64,000 nt of DNA, from the NCBI RefSeq assembly GCF_027925525.1, contig NZ_BSDJ01000008.1:220383-284382 (forward strand), written 5' to 3'. This stretch comes from Paenibacillus tyrphae. GTDB taxonomy: Bacteria; Bacillota; Bacilli; Paenibacillales; NBRC-103111. Below, in pieces: positions 8,575 through 17,287 of the stretch. A model generated the notes under the pieces. That model saw only the letters and a list, made by a program, of their open reading frames with translations, did no database searches and was not told where the DNA came from. A program made the position numbers and the translations under genes. Within the stretch, counting starts at the first letter, position 1, and every line of letters starts with the position of its first letter.

Positions 8575-9714
8575 CTAATTTTGCATAATGAAGTCTTTAT
8601 GCACCTGAACCGTCTCGTCGTCGAAGCGGCGCAAAATCTCATAGCGCGTATTGCGCTGCGCAGGAATTTTGCCTGCTTCCCGGATAAGCTGCAGCGTCGA
8701 ACCGATGTTCACTTTGTGCGTCGTTCCTGCCGCGGATACAACGTTCTCTTCGATCATCGTCGAGCCGAAATCGTTGCAGCCGTAGTGTAGCGACAGCTTG
8801 CCAACCTCCGGTCCCATCGTCACCCAAGACGATTGGAAGTTCTTAATGTTGTCGAGCATAATGCGGCTGATCGCGACGTTTTTAAGGTAATCTTGTGGCC
8901 CCAGCTTCTCCGCCTTCAGATTCGTGTTGTCCGGTTGGAACGTCCAAGAGATGAACGCCAGGAAGCCCGGCGTATTGTAGCCGTTCGCGATGCACTCGTC
9001 CTGTGCGTCACGGATGCGAAGCAGATGCAGCGCGCGTTCCTCCATCGTTTCGCCGAAGCCGATCACCATCGTCCCGGTCGTGTGCATACCGACTTTGTGG
9101 GCCGTTTGCATGACATCCATCCAGTCGCGCCACGAGCCTTTTAGACGGCTGATTTTGCGGCGTGTGCGGTCGTCGAGAATTTCCGCGCCGCCTCCTGGCA
9201 GCGAATCCAGTCCGGCTTCGTGAATGGCCCGGATCACTTCCTCCAGAGACAGGCCGTCCGATACCTCTTTCATTTTCATAATCTCAGCCGGGGAGAACGA
9301 GTGCATCGTAATGTTCGGGAACCGCTTCTTGATTTCCTTCAGCAGATCGGTGTAATAGCTGAAAGGCAGGTTCGGGTTCGTGCCTCCCTGCATCAAAATT
9401 TCGGTTCCTGCGACGTCGATCGTTTCCTGGATCTTTTGAAAAATAACCTCGTCCGGCAGCACATAGCCTTCTGCCGAGCCCGGTGCGCGGTAGAAGGCGC
9501 AAAAACGGCAGTACACATCGCAAATATTCGTATAATTGACATTCCGACCGATCACGAAGGTCGTAACCGGCTCCGGATGATGCCGCAGCATAATTTGGTT
9601 GGCCACATGGCCCATTTTTTCGATTTGGTCCGATTCGTAGAGCGCCATACAGTCTTCCAGACTGATCCGGTTGCCGGCCAGCGCGCTATCCAATATCCGG
9701 TCGATGGAACTCAT
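8575..9714 (-). CDS. mqnC: Cyclic dehypoxanthinyl futalosine synthase MqnC
   Basis: A 379-residue radical SAM enzyme of the futalosine route to menaquinone. It cyclises dehypoxanthine futalosine to the spiro product. The [4Fe-4S] motif CDVYCRFC is seen with Cys65, Cys69 and Cys72, followed by the family segments EILMQGGTNP and SLPGGGAEI. The length matches the family. The ATG at 9714 was preferred over the one at 9723 because AAGGAG lies nine bases before it; at 9723 the ribosome site would touch the start codon. No other mqn gene is in the window, so the rest of the pathway must be elsewhere. Its presence indicates that the organism makes menaquinone at least partly by the futalosine route. 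Confidence 0.93.
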   Translation of the reverse strand: MSSIDRILDSALAGNRISLEDCMALYESDQIEKMGHVANQIMLRHHPEPVTTFVIGRNVNYTNICDVYCRFCAFYRAPGSAEGYVLPDEVIFQKIQETIDVAGTEILMQGGTNPNLPFSYYTDLLKEIKKRFPNITMHSFSPAEIMKMKEVSDGLSLEEVIRAIHEAGLDSLPGGGAEILDDRTRRKISRLKGSWRDWMDVMQTAHKVGMHTTGTMVIGFGETMEERALHLLRIRDAQDECIANGYNTPGFLAFISWTFQPDNTNLKAEKLGPQDYLKNVAISRIMLDNIKNFQSSWVTMGPEVGKLSLHYGCNDFGSTMIEENVVSAAGTTHKVNIGSTLQLIREAGKIPAQRNTRYEILRRFDDETVQVHKDFIMQN

Positions 9715-9772
9715 CGCTTTCATCTCCTTTATGCTTTCATCCTACCATAAAATACTCCGCTCCTGCCATACT

Positions 9773-9817
9773 AAAAGACCGCCATTTTCCTTGGGGCGGA
9801 AAGCGGCGGCCGTTTTT
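9773..9817 (-). terminator. Terminator of the EAL-domain gene
   Basis: On the minus strand GGCCGCC pairs with GGCGGTC (one G-T pair) and is followed by TTTTA. It lies about 35 bases after the stop codon of the EAL gene and upstream of mqnC on the same strand, separating the two. Confidence 0.65.
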
Positions 9818-9849
9818 GTGACCAATTTGTGATCATCGGCACAAAGCCT

Positions 9850-11223
9850 TCAAGCGGGATGCATATGCCGGTGCCCTACGATTTTTTCTTTGACCAATTG
9901 GAGCTGCTGTACCCGTTCCTGATCGGTCACCAGCGGCTGCGGACGGGCAAAATAAAAGCCTTGCACCATATGCACCTGCATCTCGCAAAGCATGCTGAGC
10001 TCTTCCGGCCGCTCCACGCCTTCGGCGATCACTTGGCAGTTCATGTTGTCGGCGAAGTGCAGCAGCGCCTTCAGCAGCGATTGCTTAACGGACATCCGGT
10101 CGATTTCGGCGATGACCGATCTGTCGATTTTGATAATGTCGGGCACCAGCTCGGAGATCGATTGCAGGCTCGAATAGCCGGCCCCTGCGTCGTCCACGGC
10201 AAAGCGGAACCCATGGACGCGGCAAGCGTTCATGACGGCCCCTATGTATTGAAAATCCCGAATCGCGTGGCGTTCCGTAATTTCCAGAACGACCTGCGAG
10301 GCCGAAATGGCCGGAAATTGCTTCAACGTTTCCAGCAGCTGATGGAGGAACAGCGGATGTCCGAGCGAAACGGGCGTCACGTTAATAAACACCTGCTCTT
10401 GAATCGCCCGGGACGATATTTCCATGAACGCTTTCTTAATGACCAGAAATTCGAAGCTCGATAAAAGATCGGCCTGGTAAGCCATATCGAACAGCTCGGC
10501 AGGCGTGTGGAACGGCGAGTTTTGCGGACCGCGGGTCAAAATTTCCCAGCCGTACAATTCGCCACTGGCCAAATTGAGAATCGGTTGGGCGAGAACGAAA
10601 ATGTTTTCCTGCTTCAAAATGTCCAACAGATGCTCCCGGGTCGGGCAAAAATGCGGCGGCAGCTTCCGCGTCGCAATGCAGCGGGCGTAATGATAGGCCG
10701 CTTGTATGCCTGCGGACGTGTTCTCGAGGTCCGGACCGATAATATAGCATCCGCTTTGCAGCGATACGGGAGCTTGAGCGTCGACATCCGCATGCATGCG
10801 CAGCCTGCGCGAAACTTCTTTTTGCAGCTCCCGCGCCTTGCGCTGCAATTCGTCGAACCCGCAAGCAGCTTGTTCCTTAACGAAAATACCGTAATCGTCG
10901 AGCGCAAATTGCCGGACTCCGATCACGTCTTTGTCCCGGAAGCAGGAGGGCAGCAGTTCCAGGATCGTCTGCCGGATACGACCCTGCAAGGCGCAAAGCC
11001 TCGCTTCGGAATAAGTGGAAAACATATGATGAAAATCTTCCAAGTACAGCAAAATAAGCCCGCACGATTTTCCTTGGCTCCGGTACCGTTTGACCAGCGA
11101 GAGCACTGGATTGCGAAACGTAAACTCCGGGGGAAAAAAGCGGAGCGCTCTGCTCGGATAAGGCAGCCGGAGTAACATCCGGATTCGTTCTTTCCACTCA
11201 CCTGAAGCAAATGAAAACGTCAT
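9850..11223 (-). CDS. EAL-domain c-di-GMP phosphodiesterase with a degenerate GGDEF-like N-terminus
   Basis: A 457-residue cytoplasmic protein. The C-terminal half (about residues 205-450) is an EAL domain. The signature is EIL with the metal-binding Glu at residue 227, followed by INVTP, EITER, DDAGAGYSS, KIDRS, AEGVE and QGFYFARP. These catalytic positions are retained, so hydrolysis of cyclic di-GMP is plausible. The N-terminal half has the layout of a GGDEF domain, but the signature position reads FALDDYGIF, so it is probably not a diguanylate cyclase and may sense a ligand. No membrane segment is seen. The ATG at 11223 follows AGGGGG by six bases. The gene is alone, ended by the hairpin at 9773-9817. 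Confidence 0.87.
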   Translation of the reverse strand: MTFSFASGEWKERIRMLLRLPYPSRALRFFPPEFTFRNPVLSLVKRYRSQGKSCGLILLYLEDFHHMFSTYSEARLCALQGRIRQTILELLPSCFRDKDVIGVRQFALDDYGIFVKEQAACGFDELQRKARELQKEVSRRLRMHADVDAQAPVSLQSGCYIIGPDLENTSAGIQAAYHYARCIATRKLPPHFCPTREHLLDILKQENIFVLAQPILNLASGELYGWEILTRGPQNSPFHTPAELFDMAYQADLLSSFEFLVIKKAFMEISSRAIQEQVFINVTPVSLGHPLFLHQLLETLKQFPAISASQVVLEITERHAIRDFQYIGAVMNACRVHGFRFAVDDAGAGYSSLQSISELVPDIIKIDRSVIAEIDRMSVKQSLLKALLHFADNMNCQVIAEGVERPEELSMLCEMQVHMVQGFYFARPQPLVTDQERVQQLQLVKEKIVGHRHMHPA

Positions 11224-11319
11224 AAATTTCCCCCTAACCGGCAGCAACAGCTTGTCCCTTCTATCATATCACGAGTTCGTTATAGTGAATAGGGAGGTAT
11301 TCCTTTTTTTCACAGAAAA

Positions 11320-11345
11320 GCCGATGATCCCCTGAATCATCGGCT
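11320..11345. repeat. Left copy of a duplicated palindromic terminator
   Basis: The palindrome CGATGAT-loop-ATCATCGG is preceded by AAAAGC, so on the minus strand it is a terminator with a T run (11316-11319). A second copy with the same loop orientation is at 11612-11638. The left copy keeps only the left A run and the right copy keeps only the right T run. This is what insertion of the element between them into one bidirectional terminator would produce. The left copy lies downstream of metC on the minus strand. Confidence 0.7.
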
Positions 11346-11611
11346 GAGCTTGTTGCGAAACCTGCTTCAGGTAGAAATTCTCTGCATACGCCGGTGGGGT
11401 ATATCCCTCCAGCCGCTGCCCTCCCCCAGAAAGTGAAGTAACACTTGGAAGCTTATTCCGATTACTTTCCGGGGACCCCCTATCTACCCGTGAATTTGAT
11501 TAGACTTTGCGGTATTTTCACGGGCTTCAAAGGCGGACGTAAACTCTTACGGGATATACCCCACCTCTATTTGTCTGAGTTTTTCTACTTCTAAGGTTTC
11601 TCAACACTCTC
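11346..11611. mobile_element. MITE-like non-coding element with about 60-bp imperfect terminal inverted repeats
   Basis: This 266-base stretch has no open frame worth calling. Its ends are inverted repeats: the left end reads GAGCTTGTTGCGAAACCTG and the right end, read inward on the other strand, GAGAGTGTTGAGAAACCTT. The similarity continues through xGTAGAAAxxCTC to a perfect 15-bp arm, GGTGGGGTATATCCC at 11393-11407 and its complement at 11551-11565. Inside is a further 8-bp stem, CCCGTGAA with TTCACGGG. The element is flanked by a 25-27 bp direct repeat made of a palindromic terminator. Long inverted ends, small size, no gene and a duplicated target fit a miniature inverted-repeat element moved by an insertion sequence elsewhere. 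I cannot name the family. Confidence 0.7.
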
Positions 11612-11638
11612 GACGATGATCCCCCTGAATCATCGGCT
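11612..11638. repeat. Right copy of the duplicated palindromic terminator
   Basis: CGATGAT, a loop with one more C than the left copy, and ATCATCGGCTTTT. It begins 13 bases after the metC stop codon on the minus strand. In the plus direction it carries the T run. See the left copy at 11320-11345. Confidence 0.7.
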
Positions 11639-11651
11639 TTTCTTCCTTCTC

Positions 11652-12848
11652 TTATCGGTCCGTGTCCGCTAAAGCTTGCTCCAGGTCTTCAATGATATCG
11701 GCGATATCCTCCAGCCCGACGGAATACCGGACGAGCCCGTCGGTAATTCCTCGCTCCAGCCGGACCTCCCGCGGCATCGCCGCATGAGACATCATCGCCG
11801 GGTAGGAAAGAATGCTCTCGACCGCCCCCAGACTGACGGCGACGAGCGGGATGCGCACCTTGGACAGCAGACGCTTGGTCCGTTCCCCAGAGCCAGTGTC
11901 GAACGAGACGACGGCGCCATAGCCGAGCGACTGCTTCTCGTGAATGTCCCGGCGGGGATGGTTTGGCAGCCCCGGATAATAGACGGTTTCGATCGACGGA
12001 TGAGCCGCCAGCCACGATGCCAGCTGCCGGGCGCTTTGCTCGTGCGCTTCCATCCGGGTCTTCAAGGTCTTCATCCCGCGCATGAGAAGCCACGAGTCCT
12101 GCACGCCGAGAATGGTGCCGAGCCCGTTCTGAATCTGCTTCAGTCGGCGGCCCAAGCTGTCGTTGGCGGCAACGGCCAGCCCTGCGGTTACATCGCTATG
12201 ACCGCCAAGGAACTTCGTTGCACTGTGCAGCACGATATCGATGCCGTGTTCGATCGGGCGCTGATGGTAAGGCGTCATGAACGTATTGTCCAGCATGGTC
12301 AGCAGGCCATGTTCTTTCGCCCAGCCCGCGACTTCGGCGATATCGGTTATTTTGAGCGTCGGGTTCGACGGCGTTTCGAGGAACACCGCTTTCGTGTTCG
12401 GCTTCAGCGCCGCTTTCACCCGGTCCAAATCCGTCATGTCGACGAACGTGGTCTCGATGTTCATCCGGGTCAGGATGGACGTCAGCAGCCGGTACGTGCC
12501 CCCGTACACATCCTCCGTGCAGATCACATGATCCCCCGCCGACAGCAGCATGAACGCGCCCGAGATCGCCGCCATTCCTGAAGCGAATGCGAAGCCCCGC
12601 TTGCCCCCCTCAAGCAGCGCAATGTAATCCTCAAGCGCCTGCCGGGTCGGGTTGCCGGAGCGGGAGTAATCGTACTCCTGCGGCTCGTCGAGCGAAAATT
12701 GATGGAACGTCGAAGCCTGGTAGATCGGAACGCTGGAAGCGCCGGTCGTCCGGTCGATTTCGCTTCCGAAATGAATCAGCTTCGTGGCGAAAGCGCGCTC
12801 TTTATGATGGTCATTAGGATGAGTTCCTTGTGTCGTCTTATCAGCCAT
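11652..12848 (-). CDS. metC: PLP-dependent cystathionine beta-lyase (MetC type)
   Basis: A 398-residue enzyme of the Cys/Met metabolism PLP family. It would split cystathionine to homocysteine, pyruvate and ammonia. The PLP lysine lies in HSATKFLGGH, and the phosphate-binding SGMAAISGAF segment and the C-terminal substrate motif YSVGLEDIADIIEDLEQAL are present. It is the last gene of metA-metI-metC, the same gene content as in Bacillus. The ATG at 12848 lies inside the end of metI (8-bp overlap) and is preceded by a G-rich site; a longer reading from 12869 is not supported by the family start. Gamma-lyase activity on related substrates cannot be excluded from sequence. The operon is controlled by the SAM riboswitch upstream of metA. 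Confidence 0.87.
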   Translation of the reverse strand: MADKTTQGTHPNDHHKERAFATKLIHFGSEIDRTTGASSVPIYQASTFHQFSLDEPQEYDYSRSGNPTRQALEDYIALLEGGKRGFAFASGMAAISGAFMLLSAGDHVICTEDVYGGTYRLLTSILTRMNIETTFVDMTDLDRVKAALKPNTKAVFLETPSNPTLKITDIAEVAGWAKEHGLLTMLDNTFMTPYHQRPIEHGIDIVLHSATKFLGGHSDVTAGLAVAANDSLGRRLKQIQNGLGTILGVQDSWLLMRGMKTLKTRMEAHEQSARQLASWLAAHPSIETVYYPGLPNHPRRDIHEKQSLGYGAVVSFDTGSGERTKRLLSKVRIPLVAVSLGAVESILSYPAMMSHAAMPREVRLERGITDGLVRYSVGLEDIADIIEDLEQALADTDR

Positions 12849-14040
12849 GAGCCGGTCCCCCCCCTTCAATCTCCTGCTGTGCTAGATCGATGGCGTGGGA
12901 CAAATCCGCAATCAGGTCGTCCGCATGTTCGATGCCGACGGAATAGCGCAGCAGTTTATCGTCCACGCCGACTCTTCGGCGGATGTCTTCCGGAATATCG
13001 GCATGGGTCTGTACCGCCGGGTACGTCATCAATGATTCGACGCCGCCCAAGCTTTCCGCGAACGCAATCAGTTTCACGTGACGCAACATCGGTTCGATAT
13101 AGCGGGCGTCTTTCATTTTAAAGGAAAAAATCCCCGTATTGCCGGACGATTGCTTCTTCTGAATGTCATGGCCCGGGTGGCTTTCGAGCGCCGGATAGTA
13201 GACCGTTTCCACCTGCGGATGGGATTGCAAAAACGTCGCGATACGAGTGGCGTTGTATTCGTGGCGCTCCATGCGGATTGCCAATGTTTTCATGCCGCGC
13301 ATGAGCAGCCAGCTGTCCTGCGGGCCCAAGACCGCGCCAATCGAATTGTGCAGAAACGCCATTTCCTCGGACAGCTCCTTGCCTTTCGTCACAATAAGCC
13401 CCGCAAGCACGTCGTTATGTCCGCCGAGGTACTTGGACGCGCTGTGAATCACGATATCGGCTCCAAGCTCGATCGGACGTTGGAAAAATGGGGTAAGCAG
13501 CGTGTTATCGACGATGGAAAGAATGCCTTTTTTCTTTGCCCAGCCGCACACCAGCGCCAAATCCGTAACCATCATCAGCGGATTGGTGGGCGTTTCGATC
13601 AAAACCGCTTTCGTACCCGGCTGGAAGTTCGCTTCCAAAGCGTCGAGATCGTTCGTATCCACATATGTTGCGGTGACGCCGAAGCGGGACATGATGCGCT
13701 CCAGCATCCGGTACGTCCCGCCGTACAAATCGAGGGAGACCAGCAAATGATCGCCTTGGCTAAACAACGCAAAGATCGTCTGGAGCGCCGCCATACCGGA
13801 GCTGCAGGCAAAGCCCGCGTCCCCGGATTCCAGCTCGGCGATCGCATCTTCCAATACTTTGCGCGTCGGGCTTTTCGTACGCGCGTAGTCGAATCCCGTG
13901 CTCTGCCCGAGCTTCGGATGACGAAACGCCGTCGCTTGATAGACCGGGAAGCTGACCGCTCCCGTAACCGGTTCCTCCTGGGAGCCGATCTGCGCGAGCC
14001 GGCTCTCGATTTTCAACTCTGGCTTGGAACAGTTGCTCAT
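12841..14040 (-). CDS. metI: Cystathionine gamma-synthase / O-acetylhomoserine thiolyase (MetI type)
   Basis: A 399-residue PLP enzyme that joins O-acetylhomoserine to cysteine (cystathionine) or sulfide (homocysteine). It closely follows Bacillus MetI: the start region [20 protein letters not shown], the substrate segment [14 protein letters not shown], the PLP lysine in [12 protein letters not shown], and the end [15 protein letters not shown]. Its ATG overlaps the metA stop codon (ATGA), so translation is probably coupled, and AGGGGGATT lies upstream. The neighbour metA would supply the acetylated substrate. Compared with metC next door it is a distant paralogue, not a recent copy. Confidence 0.92.
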   Translation of the reverse strand: MSNCSKPELKIESRLAQIGSQEEPVTGAVSFPVYQATAFRHPKLGQSTGFDYARTKSPTRKVLEDAIAELESGDAGFACSSGMAALQTIFALFSQGDHLLVSLDLYGGTYRMLERIMSRFGVTATYVDTNDLDALEANFQPGTKAVLIETPTNPLMMVTDLALVCGWAKKKGILSIVDNTLLTPFFQRPIELGADIVIHSASKYLGGHNDVLAGLIVTKGKELSEEMAFLHNSIGAVLGPQDSWLLMRGMKTLAIRMERHEYNATRIATFLQSHPQVETVYYPALESHPGHDIQKKQSSGNTGIFSFKMKDARYIEPMLRHVKLIAFAESLGGVESLMTYPAVQTHADIPEDIRRRVGVDDKLLRYSVGIEHADDLIADLSHAIDLAQQEIEGGGPAHG

Positions 14041-14963
14041 ATCATATAATCCCCCTTATACAAATCGTACGGCGTCTCTTGGTACACATAATAGTTGAGC
14101 CAGTTGGAAAACAGCAGGTTCGCATGGGCCCTCCAGGTGTTGAGCGGCGGCCGGGTCGGATCGTTGTTCGGGTAGTAATTTTTCGGAATCGCGATCTCCA
14201 TCCCTTTGTTCACGTCGCGGTCGTACTCATATTTGAGCGTACACGCGTCGTATTCCGAATGGCCGGTAATAAAAATTTGCTTCCCGTCCTTCGTCGCGGC
14301 GATGTAGACGCCCACTTCCTCCGATTCCGTTAAAATGTCGAGCTGCTCGACCCGGGCAACATCCTCCCGGCGGACGTCGGTATGACGGGACTGGGGAACG
14401 AGAAACAGCTCGTCGAATCCGCGCAGCAGCTTCACGTTCGGCGTGGTAATCGTATGCGGGAATACGCCGAATATTTTTTCTTCAAGCGGGTACTTGGGCA
14501 CGCCGAAATGGTAGTAGAGACCGGCCTGAGCCGCCCAGCAAATATGCAGCGTCGACGTGACATGGGTTTTGCTCCACTCCATAATCTGCGTCAATTCTTC
14601 CCAATAATTCACCTCTTCGAATTCAAGCTGCTCGACCGGCGCGCCTGTAATGATCATGCCGTCAAAGCGTTCGTGCTTGATGTCTTCGAACGTTTTGTAG
14701 AACTGCTCCAGGTGCTCCAGCGACGTGTTCTTGGACGTGTGCGTTTTCGGGTGCAGCAGAATGAATTCAACCTGTAGCGGAGTGTTGCCGATCAGCCGCA
14801 GCAATTGGGTCTCCGTCGTTTCTTTCGTCGGCATCAGGTTTAAGATTACGATCCGCAGTGGGCGAATATCTTGACGAAACGCTACGCTCTCGTCCATGAC
14901 GAAAATATTCTCGTTGACAAGCACTTCCTTGGCCGGCAGATGATCTGGTACTTTGATGGGCAT
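14037..14963 (-). CDS. metA: Homoserine O-acetyltransferase (MetA family)
   Basis: A 308-residue enzyme that activates homoserine at the start of methionine synthesis. The family core [20 protein letters not shown] and the catalytic-Cys segment [15 protein letters not shown] are seen. Residue 111 is Glu in TGAPVE. In the MetA family Glu at 111 marks acetyl-CoA use and Gly marks succinyl-CoA use, so O-acetylhomoserine is the expected product; this agrees with the MetI neighbour. AAGGAG lies eight bases before the ATG at 14963; a start three codons earlier is less well placed. First gene of the operon, directly behind the SAM riboswitch. Confidence 0.95.
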   Translation of the reverse strand: MPIKVPDHLPAKEVLVNENIFVMDESVAFRQDIRPLRIVILNLMPTKETTETQLLRLIGNTPLQVEFILLHPKTHTSKNTSLEHLEQFYKTFEDIKHERFDGMIITGAPVEQLEFEEVNYWEELTQIMEWSKTHVTSTLHICWAAQAGLYYHFGVPKYPLEEKIFGVFPHTITTPNVKLLRGFDELFLVPQSRHTDVRREDVARVEQLDILTESEEVGVYIAATKDGKQIFITGHSEYDACTLKYEYDRDVNKGMEIAIPKNYYPNNDPTRPPLNTWRAHANLLFSNWLNYYVYQETPYDLYKGDYMI

Positions 14964-15027
14964 CGGGCTCACTCCTTCGGGTCATTGGATTCGTCGTTCC
15001 CTGCACTCCTGCGACTGAAAAAGGCAT

Positions 15028-15235
15028 AAGAAAAGGCCTTTCTCTATCGCACGAGAAAGGCCTTTGTATAGTTACATCGTCCTCTCTCATCTGTCAGAAG
15101 CCGCCTGGCTTCCGCAAGAATTAGCACCGTGCATTCCTTTGCCATGCTGAAAAAACATCAACGTGTTGTTTACGCAAAGGTCTGTCGGTTGCCGGGTATC
15201 ATCGGGCTAGTCCCTCCACCTGCTCTTGATAAGAG
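15028..15235 (-). promoter_or_regulatory. SAM-I (S-box) riboswitch of the met operon
   Basis: On the minus strand the aptamer reads CTTATCAAGAG, GGTGGAGGGACTAGCCC, GATGATACCCGGCAACC, GGTGCTAATTCTTGC and GATGAGAG in order (15084-15233), all canonical S-box segments. It is followed by an intrinsic terminator at 15032-15065, where AAAGGCCTTTCTC pairs perfectly with GAGAAAGGCCTTT and a T-rich tail follows. In this class, SAM binding favours the terminator, so metA-metI-metC is switched off when methionine and SAM are plentiful. Confidence 0.98.
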
Positions 15236-15273
15236 TGTGAAACCGAATCTATTCAGTTGTTTTCGATAATACT

Positions 15274-15302
15274 AATGTAATCGAAATCACAGCAAGCGTC
15301 AA
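15274..15302 (-). promoter_or_regulatory. Promoter of the met operon
   Basis: On the minus strand TTGACG and TACATT are 17 bases apart. The predicted start is about 30 bases before the first helix of the S-box. Confidence 0.65.
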
Positions 15303-15681
15303 GCGGAACCTTCCCCATGAAATAATGGCGTCCGAACCCGCACCACTCCGCCTGATTTTGCATAAATTATTCCCATGCGCGAATGAAATACAAACTCATT
15401 GTGTTCTCGAATATGACGCGTTATACTATACAGGTATTCGACATTTCACGCTAGAAGGGGTGCAGCAATCGAATGGACGGAGACCCGGGAAGTCGCATCT
15501 GCGTTCAAACACAATTGAATCTATCGTTTGGAACCCGATCGTCTGCCATTCGTTCGAGAATGCGCATGCTTTTTTGTGCGTATTGATGACGAACAGCGCC
15601 TGACTGAAGCTTAAGGGTCTGTTTCTCGCAGGAGGCAGACGGCCGAGCGTTCCATCCGATCAATACGGAAGGGTGGAACTT
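15303..15681 (+). other. Intergenic region before corA, without a supported gene
   Basis: About 380 bp between the met promoter and corA. A 92-codon frame at 15325-15603 has no ribosome binding site and no recognisable protein features, and I do not accept it. The only signal I see is a good sigma-A promoter at 15399-15427. If used, corA would have a leader of about 245 bases. No metal-sensing M-box elements were recognised in that leader by eye. Confidence 0.4.
15399..15427 (+). promoter_or_regulatory. Probable corA promoter
   Basis: TTGTGT and TATACT with a 17-base spacer on the plus strand, 255 bases before the corA ATG. It is the best match in the gap. Confidence 0.5.
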
Positions 15682-16617
15682 ATGAAGGCACGCTTGGTTC
15701 AGGACGGCATTTTTACACTAGTGGAAGACATCACGCAAACCATCGATCCGCCTCAGCACGGCTTTTATTGGATTGATGCCGAGCCGGAGGACTTGGACGT
15801 CTTACAGCCTTTGTTTCATCTTCACGAACTCGCCATAGAGGACGTTTTAACGGAAGAAGAGCAGCGGCCGAAGATCGAGCTGTACGACTCGCATTATTTT
15901 ATCGTGGTCAACAGCATCCGGTTCGATGACGAGGAAATTTTTCTCCGCGCACTCAATATTTTTCTTGGAAAGCATTATATCATCACGATCACCCGGCAAA
16001 AAATCAACGAAATTCGCGCCCTGAAGCCAATTCTCTGGGAAGAGGAGGTTACGGCTCCCGACCAGTTTCTGTATCACTTGATCGACCTTATCGTCGATAA
16101 TTACACCAACGTCGGGGACCGGATCGAAGCGAAGATCGAGAAGTTGGAAGAAGACATTCTCATGCACACGAAGAAGTCGCATTTGAATGAGATTATCGGG
16201 CTGCGAAGTGAAATTTTATGGCTCAAAAAAGTGCTCGTTCCGCAAAAAGAAGTCATCGCGACGCTACACAAAAAAGAGCTGAAGCTGGTCAGCGAGCCGC
16301 TTAAAAAATATTTTGGCGATATTTACGAAAACGCCGTAAAAATATCCGAGACGTTCGAAACGTTCCGCGACTTGATGGCGAACTTACGGGAGGCTTATCA
16401 ATCTTCCCTCGCGAACCGCGCGAACGAAATCATGCGCGTGTTTACGGCACTGACGACCATCTTCATGCCGCTTACGTTCATTACCGGCGTTTATGGTATG
16501 AACTTCGAGTACATTCCCGGCTTGCACTGGGAGTACGGCGGAGTCGCTGCGGTCATTGTTTTGGCGCTTGTCGGTATCTTCATGTTCGTGTTGTTCCGCA
16601 AAAAGGATTGGCTGTGA
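15682..16617 (+). CDS. corA: CorA-type magnesium/cobalt transporter
   Basis: A 311-residue inner-membrane channel for Mg2+ (and Co2+ or Ni2+). The long N-terminal part is the cytoplasmic funnel with charged helices. Two membrane helices sit at the C-terminus, the first ending in the signature YGMNF (Gly272-Met273-Asn274), the second followed by the positive tail FRKKDWL. The family works as a pentamer. The ATG at 15682 follows GGAAGGGTGG; a GTG three codons earlier lies in the ribosome site. It is a single gene, closed by its own terminator whose stem begins inside the last codons. Confidence 0.95.
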   Translation: MKARLVQDGIFTLVEDITQTIDPPQHGFYWIDAEPEDLDVLQPLFHLHELAIEDVLTEEEQRPKIELYDSHYFIVVNSIRFDDEEIFLRALNIFLGKHYIITITRQKINEIRALKPILWEEEVTAPDQFLYHLIDLIVDNYTNVGDRIEAKIEKLEEDILMHTKKSHLNEIIGLRSEILWLKKVLVPQKEVIATLHKKELKLVSEPLKKYFGDIYENAVKISETFETFRDLMANLREAYQSSLANRANEIMRVFTALTTIFMPLTFITGVYGMNFEYIPGLHWEYGGVAAVIVLALVGIFMFVLFRKKDWL

Positions 16618-16635
16618 AAAGCCGGTCCTTTTTTG
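16603..16635 (+). terminator. corA terminator
   Basis: AAAGGA-TT-GGCT pairs with AGCC-GG-TCCTTT, followed by T residues. The 5' arm uses the last codons of corA. Confidence 0.65.
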
Positions 16636-16640
16636 CATGC

Positions 16641-16666
16641 AAAAAAGGAACCTTGGGAAAGGTTCC
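16641..16666 (-). terminator. Terminator of the hendecad-repeat gene
   Basis: GGAACCT and AGGTTCC form a hairpin with a six-base T run on the minus strand. It begins directly after the stop codon of the coiled-coil gene. Confidence 0.75.
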
Positions 16667-17203
16667 TCATTCGGGATGCTTGGCCATATGATCTTCCAGA
16701 CGTTTAATCCGGTCCAAGGTCGCATCCATATCGTTTTCGAACAAACGCATGCTCCGCTTAATATGTCTGACGTCCGCACCGACATCGTCGATCTGGCTCT
16801 GCAAGCTCAGATGGACGCGATCCAGCCGGGCATCGAGAAAGTCGATTTTGGCGCCGAGACTGGTGTTGGCTTCGTCGATCTTCGCATCTAATGCGTCGAT
16901 TCGCGCGGTAAGTCGAGCATCGACTTGGTCGATCTTCGTGCTGAGTCGGGCGTCGACTTTATCGATCTTCGCGCTGAGTCGAGCGTCGACTTGGTCGATC
17001 TTCGCGCTGAGTCGGGCGTCGACTTGGTCGATCTTTGCGCTGAGTCGGGCGTCGACTTGGTCGATCTTCACGTTAAGGTCATCGATTCGCGCGTTCGTTT
17101 CACCGATTTTGGCGCTTAACTGCAGATTCAGCTCACTTATTTTCGCATTGGTTTCTTCCTGGTTCTTGATGATACTGTAAAGTATAGCCCGAAGCTCCTC
17201 CAT
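16667..17203 (-). CDS. Coiled-coil protein with tandem 11-residue repeats
   Basis: A 178-residue hydrophilic protein, almost entirely helical. Residues about 43-97 are five tandem copies of an 11-residue unit of the form KIDQVDARLSA, flanked by more divergent copies on both sides. Hydrophobic residues recur with 3-4-4 spacing, the hendecad pattern, which gives a straight or slightly right-handed coiled coil. There is no signal peptide or membrane segment. The end carries a less regular helix (RIKRLEDHMAKHPE). Similar short Paenibacillus-type proteins exist without known function; a scaffold or spacer role is only a guess. It is a monocistronic gene with a terminator right behind it. Confidence 0.7.
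   Translation of the reverse strand: MEELRAILYSIIKNQEETNAKISELNLQLSAKIGETNARIDDLNVKIDQVDARLSAKIDQVDARLSAKIDQVDARLSAKIDKVDARLSTKIDQVDARLTARIDALDAKIDEANTSLGAKIDFLDARLDRVHLSLQSQIDDVGADVRHIKRSMRLFENDMDATLDRIKRLEDHMAKHPE
16912..17076 (-). repeat. Five tandem 33-bp repeats inside the coiled-coil gene
   Basis: Five units of exactly 33 bp (16912, 16945, 16978, 17011 and 17044 onward) encode one hendecad each. Units differ from each other at only a few positions, so the array is young or kept uniform and may vary in copy number between strains. Confidence 0.9.
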
Positions 17204-17287
17204 ACGGTCAGCTCCTTCATATTCCTATAATCCATCTTACCTTAGCCGCCGGGCTTGTTCAATGTTTTTTTGCCCTGCTGCCGTGCC

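Noticed and set aside
11346..11611. 6S RNA, SRP RNA, or a group II intron fragment
   Set aside because: The 15-bp closing stem suggested a structured RNA, but the similarity of the two ends and the duplicated flanking terminator fit an inserted element better. I found no match to 6S, SRP or intron domain sequences by eye.
15325..15603. 92-codon frame before corA
   Set aside because: There is no ribosome binding site and no recognisable features, and it would overlap the probable corA promoter and leader.
16912..17076. 33-bp tandem repeats as a CRISPR array
   Set aside because: The units are directly joined without spacers and encode a coiled coil in frame.
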